Below, piece by piece: positions 17,032-25,420 of a stretch of DNA of 40,376 nt. Under the pieces are notes generated by a model. It saw nothing but the letters and a program-made list of their open reading frames with translations. It did not search any database and was not told where the DNA came from. The translations under genes were made by a program, and so were the position numbers. Position 1 is the first letter of the stretch. Every line of letters starts with the position of its first letter. Source of the DNA: Micromonospora sp. ATCC 39149. GTDB taxonomy: Bacteria > Actinomycetota > Actinomycetes > Mycobacteriales > Micromonosporaceae. The DNA lies in NCBI RefSeq assembly GCF_000158815.1, contig NZ_GG657738.1, positions 5,081,796-5,122,171 of the forward strand, read 5' to 3'.

Positions 17032-17580
17032 ATGACCGTGCTCACCACGGAACGCCTCGTCGTCCGCGACTGGACCGCCGACCCGGGCGACCTGGCCCGG
17101 ATCTACGACATCTACTCCCGCCCCGAGGTGATCCGCTGGCTGGGCGCGGCCTCGGGGCTGCCGCTTACCGATCCGGCGGGGGCGGCCGACCGGCTCGCCT
17201 GGTGGCGGGAGCGGCACGCCGGCCACGGCAGCCGGTACGGCACCTGGGCCATCGAGGCGCGCGCCACCGGGCTGGTCGTCGGGACGGTGCTGCTCAAGCC
17301 GCTGCCGGGTCGCGACGAGCGCGTGCCGACCACCGACATCGAGGTCGGCTGGCACCTGCACCCCGACTCGTGGGGCCACGGGTACGCCACCGAGGCGGCC
17401 CGCGCGGTGGTGACGCGCGAGCTGGCGGCCGGCACCCCGCAGGTGTGGGCGGTCGTCGCGCCGGGCAACGCGGCGTCGGCGGCGGTGGCCCGGCGGCTCG
17501 GCATGGCCCACGTGGGCCGGCGCACCGACTGGTACGGCGGCGAGGAACTGGACGCGTTCGTGCTCCGCGCCGACGGCTGA
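17032..17580 (+). CDS. GNAT-family N-acetyltransferase (RimJ/RimL-like)
   Basis: The 182-residue product opens MTVLTTERLVVRDWTADPGD, typical of the RimJ/RimL branch (acetyltransf_3). The acetyl-CoA-binding region is GWHLHPDSWGHGYATEAARA, with the Q/R-x-x-G-x-G/A-like pyrophosphate loop as WGHGYAT. The C-terminus (NAASAAVARRLGMAHVGR) is also family-typical. It probably acetylates an N-terminus or a small amine; the substrate cannot be told. The ATG at 17032 is very close to the upstream divergent gene, suggesting a short leader. A terminator hairpin lies 131 bp downstream. Confidence 0.88.
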   Translation: MTVLTTERLVVRDWTADPGDLARIYDIYSRPEVIRWLGAASGLPLTDPAGAADRLAWWRERHAGHGSRYGTWAIEARATGLVVGTVLLKPLPGRDERVPTTDIEVGWHLHPDSWGHGYATEAARAVVTRELAAGTPQVWAVVAPGNAASAAVARRLGMAHVGRRTDWYGGEELDAFVLRADG

Positions 17581-17710
17581 CGCGCGGGCGGCCGGGGTCG
17601 CCGGGGGCGGGTCCAGCCGATGAACCGGGCGAGTACACCGCCGGGTCGACCTGGGGCGGGCTTTGTCCGGGCGACCCCGTCGGGCCCGCTCGACCGCTCG
17701 TAGCGGCGAT

Positions 17711-17745
17711 CCTTCGGTGCCCCGGGCGAATCGGGGCACCGGAGG
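17711..17745. terminator. 14-bp stem-loop between convergent GNAT and DinB genes
   Basis: The arms 17711-17724 and 17732-17745 pair fully apart from one T-G wobble, around a 7-nt loop. It can end transcription from the plus-strand GNAT gene and the minus-strand DinB gene. The rest of 17581-17873 shows no gene to me. Confidence 0.8.
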
Positions 17746-17873
17746 GCGGGGCGTCAGCCGACCGGCAGCCCGAGTTGCCCCCTCCCAAGGGTGACTACCG
17801 CGAGTGCCTGCGGAGGGGGCCAGCGCGAGTAGAGACCCACCGAGCGCGCTTTATCTGCGGCAGCTGAGGACGT

Positions 17874-18431
17874 TCAGATGGTGAAGTCTTCAGGCGCGCC
17901 TTCACCCACGCGACCATCCACTGCTTCACGGAGGATGTCCGCGTGGCCCGTGTGTCGCGCGTACTCCTCAACCATGTCCAAGAGCATTGCGCGGACCGTA
18001 GGCGTGCGGCCGTCCGGCCAGGTGAACGACGCCGGCCCGTCGAGCCCGCGCTCCTTGATGATCTCGGCAACCAGCTCGCGCGAACGCTCGACAGCGTCTC
18101 GCCACACTGCGTAGACATCTTCCGGAGAGTCCAGCGCCCCAGTGCGCCATTCCCAGTCAGGCTCGGCGTCGAAATCTACGGCGTCCCACGGGGCTCCGTA
18201 CTCCTTTCCGGCGAGCTTGACAGCCAGCCAGTCTGCCTCGACCAAGGCCACATGCTTGACGAGACCACCGAGCGTCATCGCACTGGCGGCGGTGGTTGCG
18301 CGCAGACCCTTCTCGTCGAGCCCCGACGTCTTCCAGGCGAACGTTCGTCGGTTGCGCTCGAGAACTGACAACAGGGACTCGACCTCGGTGGAAGCCGCCG
18401 ACGGGGAAGGCTGTGGAACCGCTTCGCTCAT
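17874..18431 (-). CDS. DinB / DUF664-family (mycothiol-type) protein
   Basis: The 185-residue protein is a predicted four-helix bundle of the DinB/YfiT superfamily. It carries the three metal-binding histidines in the usual places: His60 (TLGGLVKHVALVEADWL) and His160/His163 (EEYARHTGHADILREAV). Actinobacterial members of DUF664 include mycothiol-dependent enzymes, but the substrate here is unknown. ATG 18431 (MSEAVPQPSPSAAS) was chosen. By eye its codon use is less GC3-biased than its neighbours, which may reflect separate acquisition. It ends near a convergent terminator and starts 47 bp from the Tn3 remnant. Confidence 0.85.
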   Translation of the reverse strand: MSEAVPQPSPSAASTEVESLLSVLERNRRTFAWKTSGLDEKGLRATTAASAMTLGGLVKHVALVEADWLAVKLAGKEYGAPWDAVDFDAEPDWEWRTGALDSPEDVYAVWRDAVERSRELVAEIIKERGLDGPASFTWPDGRTPTVRAMLLDMVEEYARHTGHADILREAVDGRVGEGAPEDFTI

Positions 18432-18477
18432 GATCGGAGCATAGCCAGCCGCTCGTCCACCGCTCATCGACGGATCC

Positions 18478-18690
18478 GTGCACTTCTCGGGCTTGCCTTC
18501 CATCCGTGCTGCCGTGACCGAGCGTGATTGGGCGCTGGTGGGCAGGCGGCTCTGGAACAGCTGTTACATCGACCTGGCCGTCACCGCCCTACGCGCCTGG
18601 GGCTACCCCGTGCGCGACGAGGACGCCGCCCGCCTGTCGCCACTCGGCTACGCGCACATCAACCTGGTGGGCCGCTACGGCAGCCTGCGT
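18478..18690 (+). pseudogene. remnant of a Tn3-family transposase C-terminus
   Basis: The reading LWNSCYIDLAVTALRAWGYP followed by LSPLGYAHINLVGRY matches the last ~60 residues of Tn3-family TnpA: LWNT-x-YLD...SPLxxxHINxxGxY. No other part of the transposase and no terminal inverted repeat is recognised. After GRY the sequence stops resembling a transposase and seems frameshifted (~18690). It lies 265 bp upstream of menF, at the left edge of the men cluster, so it is probably a trace of the event that brought DNA here. The start codon given is nominal. Confidence 0.6.
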
Positions 18691-18954
18691 GTCGCGGCTT
18701 GGATGGCGCGGTCCGCGTTCCGCATGTGGTCTACCGGTTTCCGCGACGAAGTGGTCCGTCACGACCACCATCCGCCGCCGATTCTGATGGCACGAACCGG
18801 ACGAGGGTGCGACAGGAGAGGCAGGCGTTTCTGCGACTGCCCGCCTCCGCCGCAGAGCCGCCAGAACGGCGGTCGGATCCAGCCAGTCGGTCGGTGGAGA
18901 CAGGAATTGCGATCGCCCGTTCGAGGGCCCGAGCGCGAGCAGTTGGGGCACCTG

Positions 18955-20520
18955 ATGAAAGACGCAGAAACGATGACTACGGCAGCGACCGCGCCGCCCA
19001 GCCGCCTGGACCCGATGATCGACCCGGCCGACGTACGGCGGGCCTTCGTGGCGGCCCACGATGCGGCGCGCCGGCACGGCCGTCCGGTGCTGGTTGCCTG
19101 GGCACGGCCGCTGCCCAGGGTCGAGCCTCGGGCCCTGCTGCGGCGCGCTGATCGCCTCAGTGCGCGCGTCTTCTACTGGACGTCACGCTGGACCGGCGTC
19201 GAGTCGCTGGGCGTCGGCAGCTCGCTCGACCTGTCCGCCGAGGGTGCCGACCGGTTCGCGGTGGTACGCCGCGCGTGGCGCCGGTACGCCCGCGACCTCG
19301 TCGCCGGCGGCTCGGGGATCACCGGTCGGGCCGGCTTCCCGCTACTGGTCGGCGGCTTCGCGTTCCAGCCCGGGCGCTGGCATCCGACCGGTGGGGTGCC
19401 CGACTCGCTGACCTGGTGCCCGGCCGTACAGGTGGTCCGGCTCGGCGACGGCTCAACCCACCTGGCGCTCACCGCCCGGCTGACTGCCGACGCCGACCCG
19501 ATCGCGCTGGCCGACGCGCGTCTGGAGCTGGCCGCACAGCTGCTGGCCGAGACCGATGAGCAGCCGCCGCCGGACCCGGCGGTCGACAGCCGGCCGAGGC
19601 TCGTCGTTCGCTTCGAGGTACCCGACGCCGAGCAGTGGCGGCGCGCGGTCGGCGCGGCCGTCGAGGAGATCCACCGCGGCGACCTGACCAAGGTGGTACT
19701 GGCGCGGCAAATTGTCCTGCACGCCGACCAGCCGTTCGCCGTACCGGCCGCCGTCGACCGCCTCGTCGAGGGCTTCTCCGAGGGCGCCGTCTTCGCGGCC
19801 AGGTTCGCCGGTTACTGGTTCCTCGGCGGCACGCCCGAGTGCCTGGTACGGGTCGCGCACGGCGAGGTGACGGCGCACAGCCTCGCCGGCTCGGCGGCCC
19901 GGGGCGCGACCGCAGCGGCGGACGCGGCCGGAGGGCAGTCGCTGCTGGACAACGTCAAGACCCGGCACGAGCAGGCCGTCGTGACGGACTTCGTGGCCCG
20001 CGTGCTCAGCGGCGTCTGCGTCGACGTCCGCGCCTCGGCGCGGCCCGGGATCCTGCGGCTGGGAAACGTGCAGCATCTGGTCGGTACGGTCACCGCGACC
20101 GTACCGGCGCAGCGGGGAGTGGGCCTGCTCGACCTGGTCGAGCGCCTGCACCCGACGCCCGCCGTGGGCGGCTACCCGCGCCGGGCGGCGCTGCGTTGGA
20201 TCGCCCGGTCCGAGCCGTTCGATCGGGGCTGGTACGCCGCGCCGGTCGGCTGGTTGGACGCCGCGCAGGACGGCGAGATGGCGGTGGCGATCCGCTCCGC
20301 GCTGGTGTCGGGCGACCGAGCGGCGCTGTTCGCCGGCTGCGGCATCGTGGCCGGTTCCAGCCCCGACGACGAGTACGCCGAGACCGACCTGAAACTCCGG
20401 CCGATGCTCACCGCGCTCGACGCGGTCCTCGACGGCTCCGGCTCTGTGGCGCCCGGCCCAGCGCGCAGCCCTGACGCCGTCGAGGACGCTGCGGCCCCGG
20501 CGCGTTGGGACGCTGCCTGA
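18955..20520 (+). CDS. menF: isochorismate synthase (MenF type)
   Basis: The enzyme converts chorismate to isochorismate, the first step of classical menaquinone synthesis. The 521-residue product contains the chorismate-binding fold with GDLTKVVLARQIVL (catalytic lysine), then SLAGSAARGA, LLDNVKTRHEQAVVTDFV, LRLGNVQHLVGTVTA and LHPTPAVGGYPRRAA. The C-terminal ISSDDEY-like region reads IVAGSSPDDEYAETDLKL. The ATG at 18955 (MKDAETMTTAATAPP) is taken as start; ATG 18973 is possible, and neither has a strong Shine-Dalgarno. Siderophore-type EntC/DhbC enzymes share the fold, but the five adjoining men genes settle the role. It overlaps menE by one base. Confidence 0.94.
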   Translation: MKDAETMTTAATAPPSRLDPMIDPADVRRAFVAAHDAARRHGRPVLVAWARPLPRVEPRALLRRADRLSARVFYWTSRWTGVESLGVGSSLDLSAEGADRFAVVRRAWRRYARDLVAGGSGITGRAGFPLLVGGFAFQPGRWHPTGGVPDSLTWCPAVQVVRLGDGSTHLALTARLTADADPIALADARLELAAQLLAETDEQPPPDPAVDSRPRLVVRFEVPDAEQWRRAVGAAVEEIHRGDLTKVVLARQIVLHADQPFAVPAAVDRLVEGFSEGAVFAARFAGYWFLGGTPECLVRVAHGEVTAHSLAGSAARGATAAADAAGGQSLLDNVKTRHEQAVVTDFVARVLSGVCVDVRASARPGILRLGNVQHLVGTVTATVPAQRGVGLLDLVERLHPTPAVGGYPRRAALRWIARSEPFDRGWYAAPVGWLDAAQDGEMAVAIRSALVSGDRAALFAGCGIVAGSSPDDEYAETDLKLRPMLTALDAVLDGSGSVAPGPARSPDAVEDAAAPARWDAA

Positions 20521-21701
20521 TGGGCCGGCCGCTGCACGCGTACCTGGCACCGGGCGGGAGCCGGTTCGTCGACGCGGTCGCGGTTGCACTCGACGGGGGC
20601 CCGGCGGTGCTGCCCGTGCCCCCGGGGCCGCCGGCGAGCGTCGCCGCCCTTCTCGACGAGCTGCGCCCGCACGCGATCGTGACGGCCGACGGCCGGACCG
20701 AGCGGCTGACCGACCCGGCCGACTGTCCGGACGAGGTCGCGGCGGTGGTCGTGACGTCCGGCTCGACCGGTACGCCGAAGGGCGTCGAGCTGCCGGCCGA
20801 GGCGCTGCGCCGATCGGCGGCGGCGTCGCTGGACGCGCTCGGCGCCCGGCCGGGTGGGCGCTGGCTGGCCTGCCTGCCGCCGTACCACATAGCCGGGTTG
20901 CAGGTGCTCGTCCGGGCGCTGGTCGCCGGAACGACGCCAGTGTTCGGCGAGCACTTCGAACCGGCGGCACTGGCCGGTGCTGACGCCGCATACGTGGCGC
21001 TGGTACCCACCATGCTCTACCGGGCCCTGCGGGCCGGTGCCGACCTGCGGCACTTCGGCGCTGTGCTGGTCGGTGGGGCGGCTACGGCACCTGCGCTCCT
21101 GGCCGAGGCGCGGGCGGCGGGCGTACGGGTGACGGCCACCTACGGCATGACCGAAACCTGCGGCGGCTGCGTGTACGACGGCCGTCCGCTGCCGGGGGTA
21201 CAGGTCGACATCGACGCCGACGGGCGGGTACGCGTCGCCGGTTCAGTCCTGGCGCGGGGGTACCGGCTGCGCCCGTCGCTGACCGCGGCCGCCTTCGATG
21301 GCACCGGGTTCCGTACCGACGATCTGGGCCGGTTGACCGCCTCCGGGCGGCTGGAGGTGCTCGGGCGGGCCGACGAGGTGATCGTCACGGGCGGTCGGAA
21401 GGTACATCCGCAGCAGGTGGAGGCGCTGCTGGGCGCCCACCGGTCGGTGGCGGCCGTGGTGGTGGGCGGCGTCGCCGACGAGGAGTGGGGCCAGCGGGTC
21501 GTCGCCGCGGTCGTACCCAGTGACCCGCGCCGGCCCCCCGCGCTGGCCGCACTGCGGCGCCATGTCGCCACGTACGCGCCCGGCTGGACCGCCCCGCGCG
21601 GCCTGCTGGTCGTGCCGGATCTGCCGAGGCTCGCCTCGGGCAAGGTCGACCGCAGCGCGGCGGTCGCCATCCTGACCACAGAAGAGGAGCACCAGACGTG
21701 A
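20520..21701 (+). CDS. menE: o-succinylbenzoate-CoA ligase
   Basis: The acyl-CoA synthetase activates o-succinylbenzoate to OSB-CoA. The 393-residue product has the AMP-binding P-loop VVVTSGSTGTPKGVELPAEA, then ATYGMTETCGGCVYDG, the hinge/ATP motif RTDDLGRLTASGRLEVLGRA, and the catalytic-lysine motif LPRLASGKVDRSA. It is shorter than the ~450-490-residue MenE of Bacillus but fits the compact actinobacterial form. Its ATG overlaps the menF stop (TGATG at 20518-20522), so it is translationally coupled. Confidence 0.94.
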   Translation: MGRPLHAYLAPGGSRFVDAVAVALDGGPAVLPVPPGPPASVAALLDELRPHAIVTADGRTERLTDPADCPDEVAAVVVTSGSTGTPKGVELPAEALRRSAAASLDALGARPGGRWLACLPPYHIAGLQVLVRALVAGTTPVFGEHFEPAALAGADAAYVALVPTMLYRALRAGADLRHFGAVLVGGAATAPALLAEARAAGVRVTATYGMTETCGGCVYDGRPLPGVQVDIDADGRVRVAGSVLARGYRLRPSLTAAAFDGTGFRTDDLGRLTASGRLEVLGRADEVIVTGGRKVHPQQVEALLGAHRSVAAVVVGGVADEEWGQRVVAAVVPSDPRRPPALAALRRHVATYAPGWTAPRGLLVVPDLPRLASGKVDRSAAVAILTTEEEHQT

Positions 21702-22513
21702 CCACCTGGAACGCCAAGGGCGGCTACGAGGACATCCGCTACGAGCTGGCGGACGGCATCGCGAAGATCACCATCAACCGACCCGAGGTACGCAACGCCT
21801 TCCGCCCGAGCACGGTCAGCGAGCTGTGCCGCGCCTTCGACGAGGCGCGCGACGACCCGTCGGTCGGCGTGATCATCCTGACCGGCGCCGGCGACCAGGC
21901 GTTCTGCTCGGGCGGCGACCAGCGCGTCCGCGGCGACGGCGGGTACCGCGACGTGCACGGCACCGAGCGGCTGAACGTGCTGGACCTGCAGGTGCAGATC
22001 CGGCGTACGCCCAAGCCGGTGGTCGCCATGGTGGCCGGGTACGCGATCGGTGGCGGGCACGTGTTGCACCTGGTCTGCGATCTGACCATCGCGGCGGACA
22101 ACGCCCGCTTCGGCCAGACCGGCCCGCGCGTGGGCTCGTTCGACGGCGGGTACGGCAGCGGCCTGCTCGCCCGTACAGTCGGGCAGAAGCGGGCCCGGGA
22201 GATCTGGTTCATGTGCCGGCAGTACGACGCCCAGCAGGCCCTGGACTGGGGCCTGGTCAACGCCGTCGTTCCGGTGGAGCAGCTCGAGGACGAGACGGTC
22301 ACCTGGTGCCGGCAGATGCTGCGGCACTCGCCGCTGTCGCTGCGCCTGCTGAAGGCGTCACTCAACGCCGCCGACGACGGGCTGGCCGGGGTGCAGCAGC
22401 TCGCCGGTGACGCCACGCTGCTGTACTACCTCAGCGAGGAGGCTCAGGAGGGTCGCGACGCGTACGTGGCCCGGCGCGAGCCGGACTTTGCCCGCTTTCC
22501 GCGACGGCCGTGA
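21698..22513 (+). CDS. menB: 1,4-dihydroxy-2-naphthoyl-CoA synthase
   Basis: The crotonase-fold enzyme closes the second ring of OSB-CoA to give DHNA-CoA. The 271-residue product has the oxyanion/crotonase region VAMVAGYAIGGGHVLHLVCD and the active-site run FGQTGPRVGSFDGGYG (residues ~138-153). The C-terminus EEAQEGRDAYVARREPDF is diagnostic for MenB rather than other crotonases. Gly142 in QTG is the bicarbonate-dependent (E. coli-like) pattern. In mycobacterial MenB an Asp sits there. GTG 21698 overlaps the menE stop by 4 bases (GTGA). Confidence 0.96.
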   Translation: MTTWNAKGGYEDIRYELADGIAKITINRPEVRNAFRPSTVSELCRAFDEARDDPSVGVIILTGAGDQAFCSGGDQRVRGDGGYRDVHGTERLNVLDLQVQIRRTPKPVVAMVAGYAIGGGHVLHLVCDLTIAADNARFGQTGPRVGSFDGGYGSGLLARTVGQKRAREIWFMCRQYDAQQALDWGLVNAVVPVEQLEDETVTWCRQMLRHSPLSLRLLKASLNAADDGLAGVQQLAGDATLLYYLSEEAQEGRDAYVARREPDFARFPRRP

Positions 22514-23496
22514 TGGCCGCCCACGCGTATGCGATCCCGCTGCGTACCCGGTTCCGCGGCATCACCGTGCGGGAGGGCGTGCTGATGCGCGGCCCGCACG
22601 GGTGGGGCGAGTTCTCCCCGTTCCTCGACTACGGCAGCGAGGCCTCGGCGCGCTGGCTGGCCGCCTGCCGGGAGGCGACGGATGAGGGCTGGCCGGCGCC
22701 GGTACGCACCTCGGTGCCGGTGAACGTGACCGTACCCGCGGTGGGGCCGGACCGGGCGCAGGCGATCGTGCGGGCGTCGGGCGGCTGCCGTACCGCCAAG
22801 GTGAAGGTCGGGGAGCCGGGTCAGAGTGCCGGCGACGACCTCGATCGCGTGCAGGCGGTCCGGGACGCGCTCGGACCGGGGGGCGCGGTCCGGGTCGACG
22901 CCAACGGCGCATGGGACGTGGACCGGGCGGTACGCATGATCCGCCTGCTGGACCGGGTCGGTCTGCAGTACGTCGAGCAACCGTGCCGGAGCCTGGCCGA
23001 GCTGGCGGCGGTACGCCGGCGCGTGGACGTGCCGGTCGCCGCCGACGAGGCGGTCCGGCTCGCCGCCGACCCGACCCGGATCGCCGGCCTGCGCGCCGCG
23101 GCCGACATCGTCGTCCTCAAGGTGCAGCCGCTGGGCGGGGTCCGCCGGGCTCTGCGGGTCGCCGAGGCGGCCGGCCTGCCCGCGGTGGTGTCGTCGGCGC
23201 TGGAGACCTCGGTCGGCCTCGCGGCCGGGCTGGCGCTCGCGGCGGCGCTGCCCGAGCTGCCGTACGCCTGTGGTCTGGGCACCGCGCAGCTGCTCGCGGA
23301 CGACCCGGTCGCCGATCCGCTGGTTCCCGTGGAGGGGGAGATTCCGGTGCGTAGGCCCGCCGTCGACGCCGTGCGGCTGTCGCGGTGCCGGCCCGCCGAC
23401 CAGGAACGCACCCGCTGGTGGCTGCGCCGGATCGCCGAAACCCACCGCGAGCTGGTCCGTCTCGCCGAGCCGGTCGAGGAGCAGACGTGTCAGTGA
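22513..23496 (+). CDS. menC: o-succinylbenzoate synthase
   Basis: The enolase-superfamily enzyme dehydrates SHCHC to o-succinylbenzoate. The 327-residue product shows the catalytic framework: CRTAKVKVGE (K-x-K), RVDANGAWDVDRA (metal Asp), VEQPC (metal Glu), VPVAADEAVR (metal Asp) and DIVVLKVQPLGGVRRA (base lysine), then VVSSALETSVGL. The ATG at 22513 shares one base with the menB stop. An in-frame GTG one codon earlier (22510) is possible. It ends inside the start of menD (10-base overlap). Confidence 0.94.
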   Translation: MAAHAYAIPLRTRFRGITVREGVLMRGPHGWGEFSPFLDYGSEASARWLAACREATDEGWPAPVRTSVPVNVTVPAVGPDRAQAIVRASGGCRTAKVKVGEPGQSAGDDLDRVQAVRDALGPGGAVRVDANGAWDVDRAVRMIRLLDRVGLQYVEQPCRSLAELAAVRRRVDVPVAADEAVRLAADPTRIAGLRAAADIVVLKVQPLGGVRRALRVAEAAGLPAVVSSALETSVGLAAGLALAAALPELPYACGLGTAQLLADDPVADPLVPVEGEIPVRRPAVDAVRLSRCRPADQERTRWWLRRIAETHRELVRLAEPVEEQTCQ

Positions 23497-25184
23497 CGAC
23501 AGCACCCAGCCGATCCACTGCGGACGGTCTCACGCTCGATCCGGCGACGGCACTCGCGACGGTGCTGGCCGACGAGCTGAGCCGGTGCGGGGTCACCGAC
23601 GCGGTGGTCTCGCCGGGCTCCCGCTCGGCCCCGCTGGCCCGTGCGCTGTGGGCACATCCCCGCATCGTCGTGCACGTACGGGTCGACGAGCGCTCCGCCG
23701 GCTTCCTGGCGATCGGTCTGGCCCGGGGCAGTGGCCGTCCCGCCGCCGTGGTGTGCACCTCCGGCACGGCGGCGGCGAACCTGCACCCCGCCGTCCTGGA
23801 GGCGCACCACGACCGGGTACCGCTCATCGTGCTCACCGCGGACCGGCCGCCGGAGCTGCGCGGCACCGGCGCCAACCAGACGACCGACCAGACCAAGCTG
23901 TACGGCGCGTCCGCGCGTCTGTTCATCGAGCTGGGCGTGCCGGAACGGCGGCCTGGACAGGTACGGTACTGGCGCTCGGTGGTGAGCCGGGCGGTCGGTG
24001 CGGCCCGTACCGGGCCGGTGCACGTGAACGTGGCGCTGCGGGAGGCGCGCCTGGACGGTACGCCGGCCCCGTGGCCCGAGCCGCTCGACGGGCGGGCCGG
24101 CGGCGGGGCGTGGACCGTCGTGTCGCCCCCCGCGCCGCCGGTGACGGATCTCGTCGTACCCCCGCGCGGGCTGGTGGTGGCCGGCGCCGGCGCGGACGCT
24201 GCCGGGGCGGTCGCGTTCGCCGAGAGGGCCGGCTGGCCACTGCTCGCCGAGCCGCACAGCAACGCGCGGCACGGCCCGCACGCACTGACGTCCTATGTGG
24301 AGCTGTTGGCCCACCCGGCGATCCGCGCCGAACTGGCCCCCGAGGCGATCGTGACGTACGGCCGCCCCGGCCTGTCCCGGGAACTGCTAGGACGTTATGG
24401 CGACGTACCGAACACGGTCGTCGACCCATACCCGGCGTGGGACGACCCCACCCGGGACGCGGCGCTGGTCGTGCCGGCGCTGGACCGGCCGCTCCTGACC
24501 GGCCCGCGCGACCCGGCGTGGCTGGACCGCTGGCAGGCGCTGGACCGGGTGGCCTGCGCCGCCATGGACGGTGTGCTGGACGCGGGCGGGCTGACCGAGC
24601 CGTGGGTGGCCCGGGATGTGGCGGCGCGGGTACCCGACGGTGGCCTGCTGTTCGTGGCCGCCAGCATGCCGATCCGCGACCTGGAGCGGACCATGCGGCC
24701 GCGGGCCGGGCTGACCGTGCTGGCCAACCGCGGCCTCGCCGGCATCGACGGCGCGGTCTCGACCGCGATCGGCGCGGCGCTGGCGCACCGGGAGCGGGGC
24801 GGCGGCCGGGCGTACGGGCTGCTCGGCGACCTGTCGTTCCTGCACGACCAGAACGGCCTGCTGCTTGGCTCCGGGCCGGTACCCGACCTGACGCTCGTCG
24901 TCGTCAACAACGACGGCGGCGGGATCTTCTCGCTGCTCGAACCCGCCGGGACCGAAGACGGTTTCGAGGAGCTGTTCGGTACGCCGCACGGCGTCGACCT
25001 GGCCCACGTCGCCGCCGCCGCCGGCTGGCGGTACGCCCGCATCGACGAGCCCGGTGACCTGCCCGACCAGCTCGCCCGCCCGGGTGCGCGGATCGTCGAG
25101 GTCCGTACCGCCCGGGAGCCCAACGCGGTACTGCACCGACGGCTCCGCCGGGACATCGCCGCGGCGCTGAACGCCGCGCTCTGA
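23487..25184 (+). CDS. menD: SEPHCHC synthase (MenD, thiamine-diphosphate-dependent)
   Basis: MenD adds 2-oxoglutarate-derived succinyl semialdehyde to isochorismate with loss of CO2. The 565-residue product has the family start VVSPGSRSAPLARAL, the ThDP-activating glutamate in VRVDERSAGFLAIGLARG, then GTANLHPA-like SGTAAANLHPAV, TADRPPELRGTGANQTTDQ, and the ThDP/Mg motif GDLSFLHDQNGLLL with VVVNNDGGGIFSLLEPAG. The GTG at 23487 (VSVTTAPSRST) has GAGGAG 5 nt upstream and overlaps menC. The next gene starts 23 bp downstream. Order and overlaps indicate one transcript menF-E-B-C-D and onward. Confidence 0.96.
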   Translation: MSVTTAPSRSTADGLTLDPATALATVLADELSRCGVTDAVVSPGSRSAPLARALWAHPRIVVHVRVDERSAGFLAIGLARGSGRPAAVVCTSGTAAANLHPAVLEAHHDRVPLIVLTADRPPELRGTGANQTTDQTKLYGASARLFIELGVPERRPGQVRYWRSVVSRAVGAARTGPVHVNVALREARLDGTPAPWPEPLDGRAGGGAWTVVSPPAPPVTDLVVPPRGLVVAGAGADAAGAVAFAERAGWPLLAEPHSNARHGPHALTSYVELLAHPAIRAELAPEAIVTYGRPGLSRELLGRYGDVPNTVVDPYPAWDDPTRDAALVVPALDRPLLTGPRDPAWLDRWQALDRVACAAMDGVLDAGGLTEPWVARDVAARVPDGGLLFVAASMPIRDLERTMRPRAGLTVLANRGLAGIDGAVSTAIGAALAHRERGGGRAYGLLGDLSFLHDQNGLLLGSGPVPDLTLVVVNNDGGGIFSLLEPAGTEDGFEELFGTPHGVDLAHVAAAAGWRYARIDEPGDLPDQLARPGARIVEVRTAREPNAVLHRRLRRDIAAALNAAL

Positions 25185-25207
25185 TCCCCTCACGACAGGA
25201 GTACGCC

Positions 25208-25420
25208 ATGCCCGACCTCGCCCTCGACCCCGACCTGCTCGACGTGCTCGCCTGCCCGGACACCGACCACGCGCCGCTGCGCGCCGCTCCCGACGGCCGG
25301 ACGCTGACCTGCACCGGCTGTGGCCGCGTGTACGACGTCGTCGACGGCATCCCGGTGCTGCTGCTCGACCGGGGCCGCCCGTCGGGCGGCGCGACCGGCG
25401 AGGACGCATGTGATGCCTGA
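25208..25420 (+). CDS. Trm112-like small zinc-ribbon-type protein
   Basis: This 70-residue protein has the Trm112/UPF0434 pattern: LLDVLACP near the N-terminus, a strand-turn region, CTGCGRVYDVVDGIPVLLLD, then a short tail. Eukaryotic Trm112 stabilises and activates SAM-dependent methyltransferases; bacterial relatives are mostly uncharacterised. Of the four usual zinc-site cysteines only Cys16, Cys35 and Cys38 are present: the second position of the first pair reads DTDH, where His21 might substitute. ATG 25208 has ACAGGAG upstream. It overlaps the VOC gene by 8 bases and lies two genes before a UbiE-like methyltransferase, a possible partner (inference). Confidence 0.8.
   Translation: MPDLALDPDLLDVLACPDTDHAPLRAAPDGRTLTCTGCGRVYDVVDGIPVLLLDRGRPSGGATGEDACDA

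Noticed and set aside
17760..17870. Long-range inverted repeat CCCCCTCC...GGAGGGGG as an attachment site or second terminator
   Set aside because: The stem is only 8 bp with a loop of ~26 nt and homopolymeric arms, easily formed by chance at this base composition.
18478..18954. Treating the DNA upstream of 18955 as an N-terminal extension of MenF
   Set aside because: The in-frame residues resemble a Tn3 transposase tail followed by low-complexity sequence, and MenF homology starts only after 18955.
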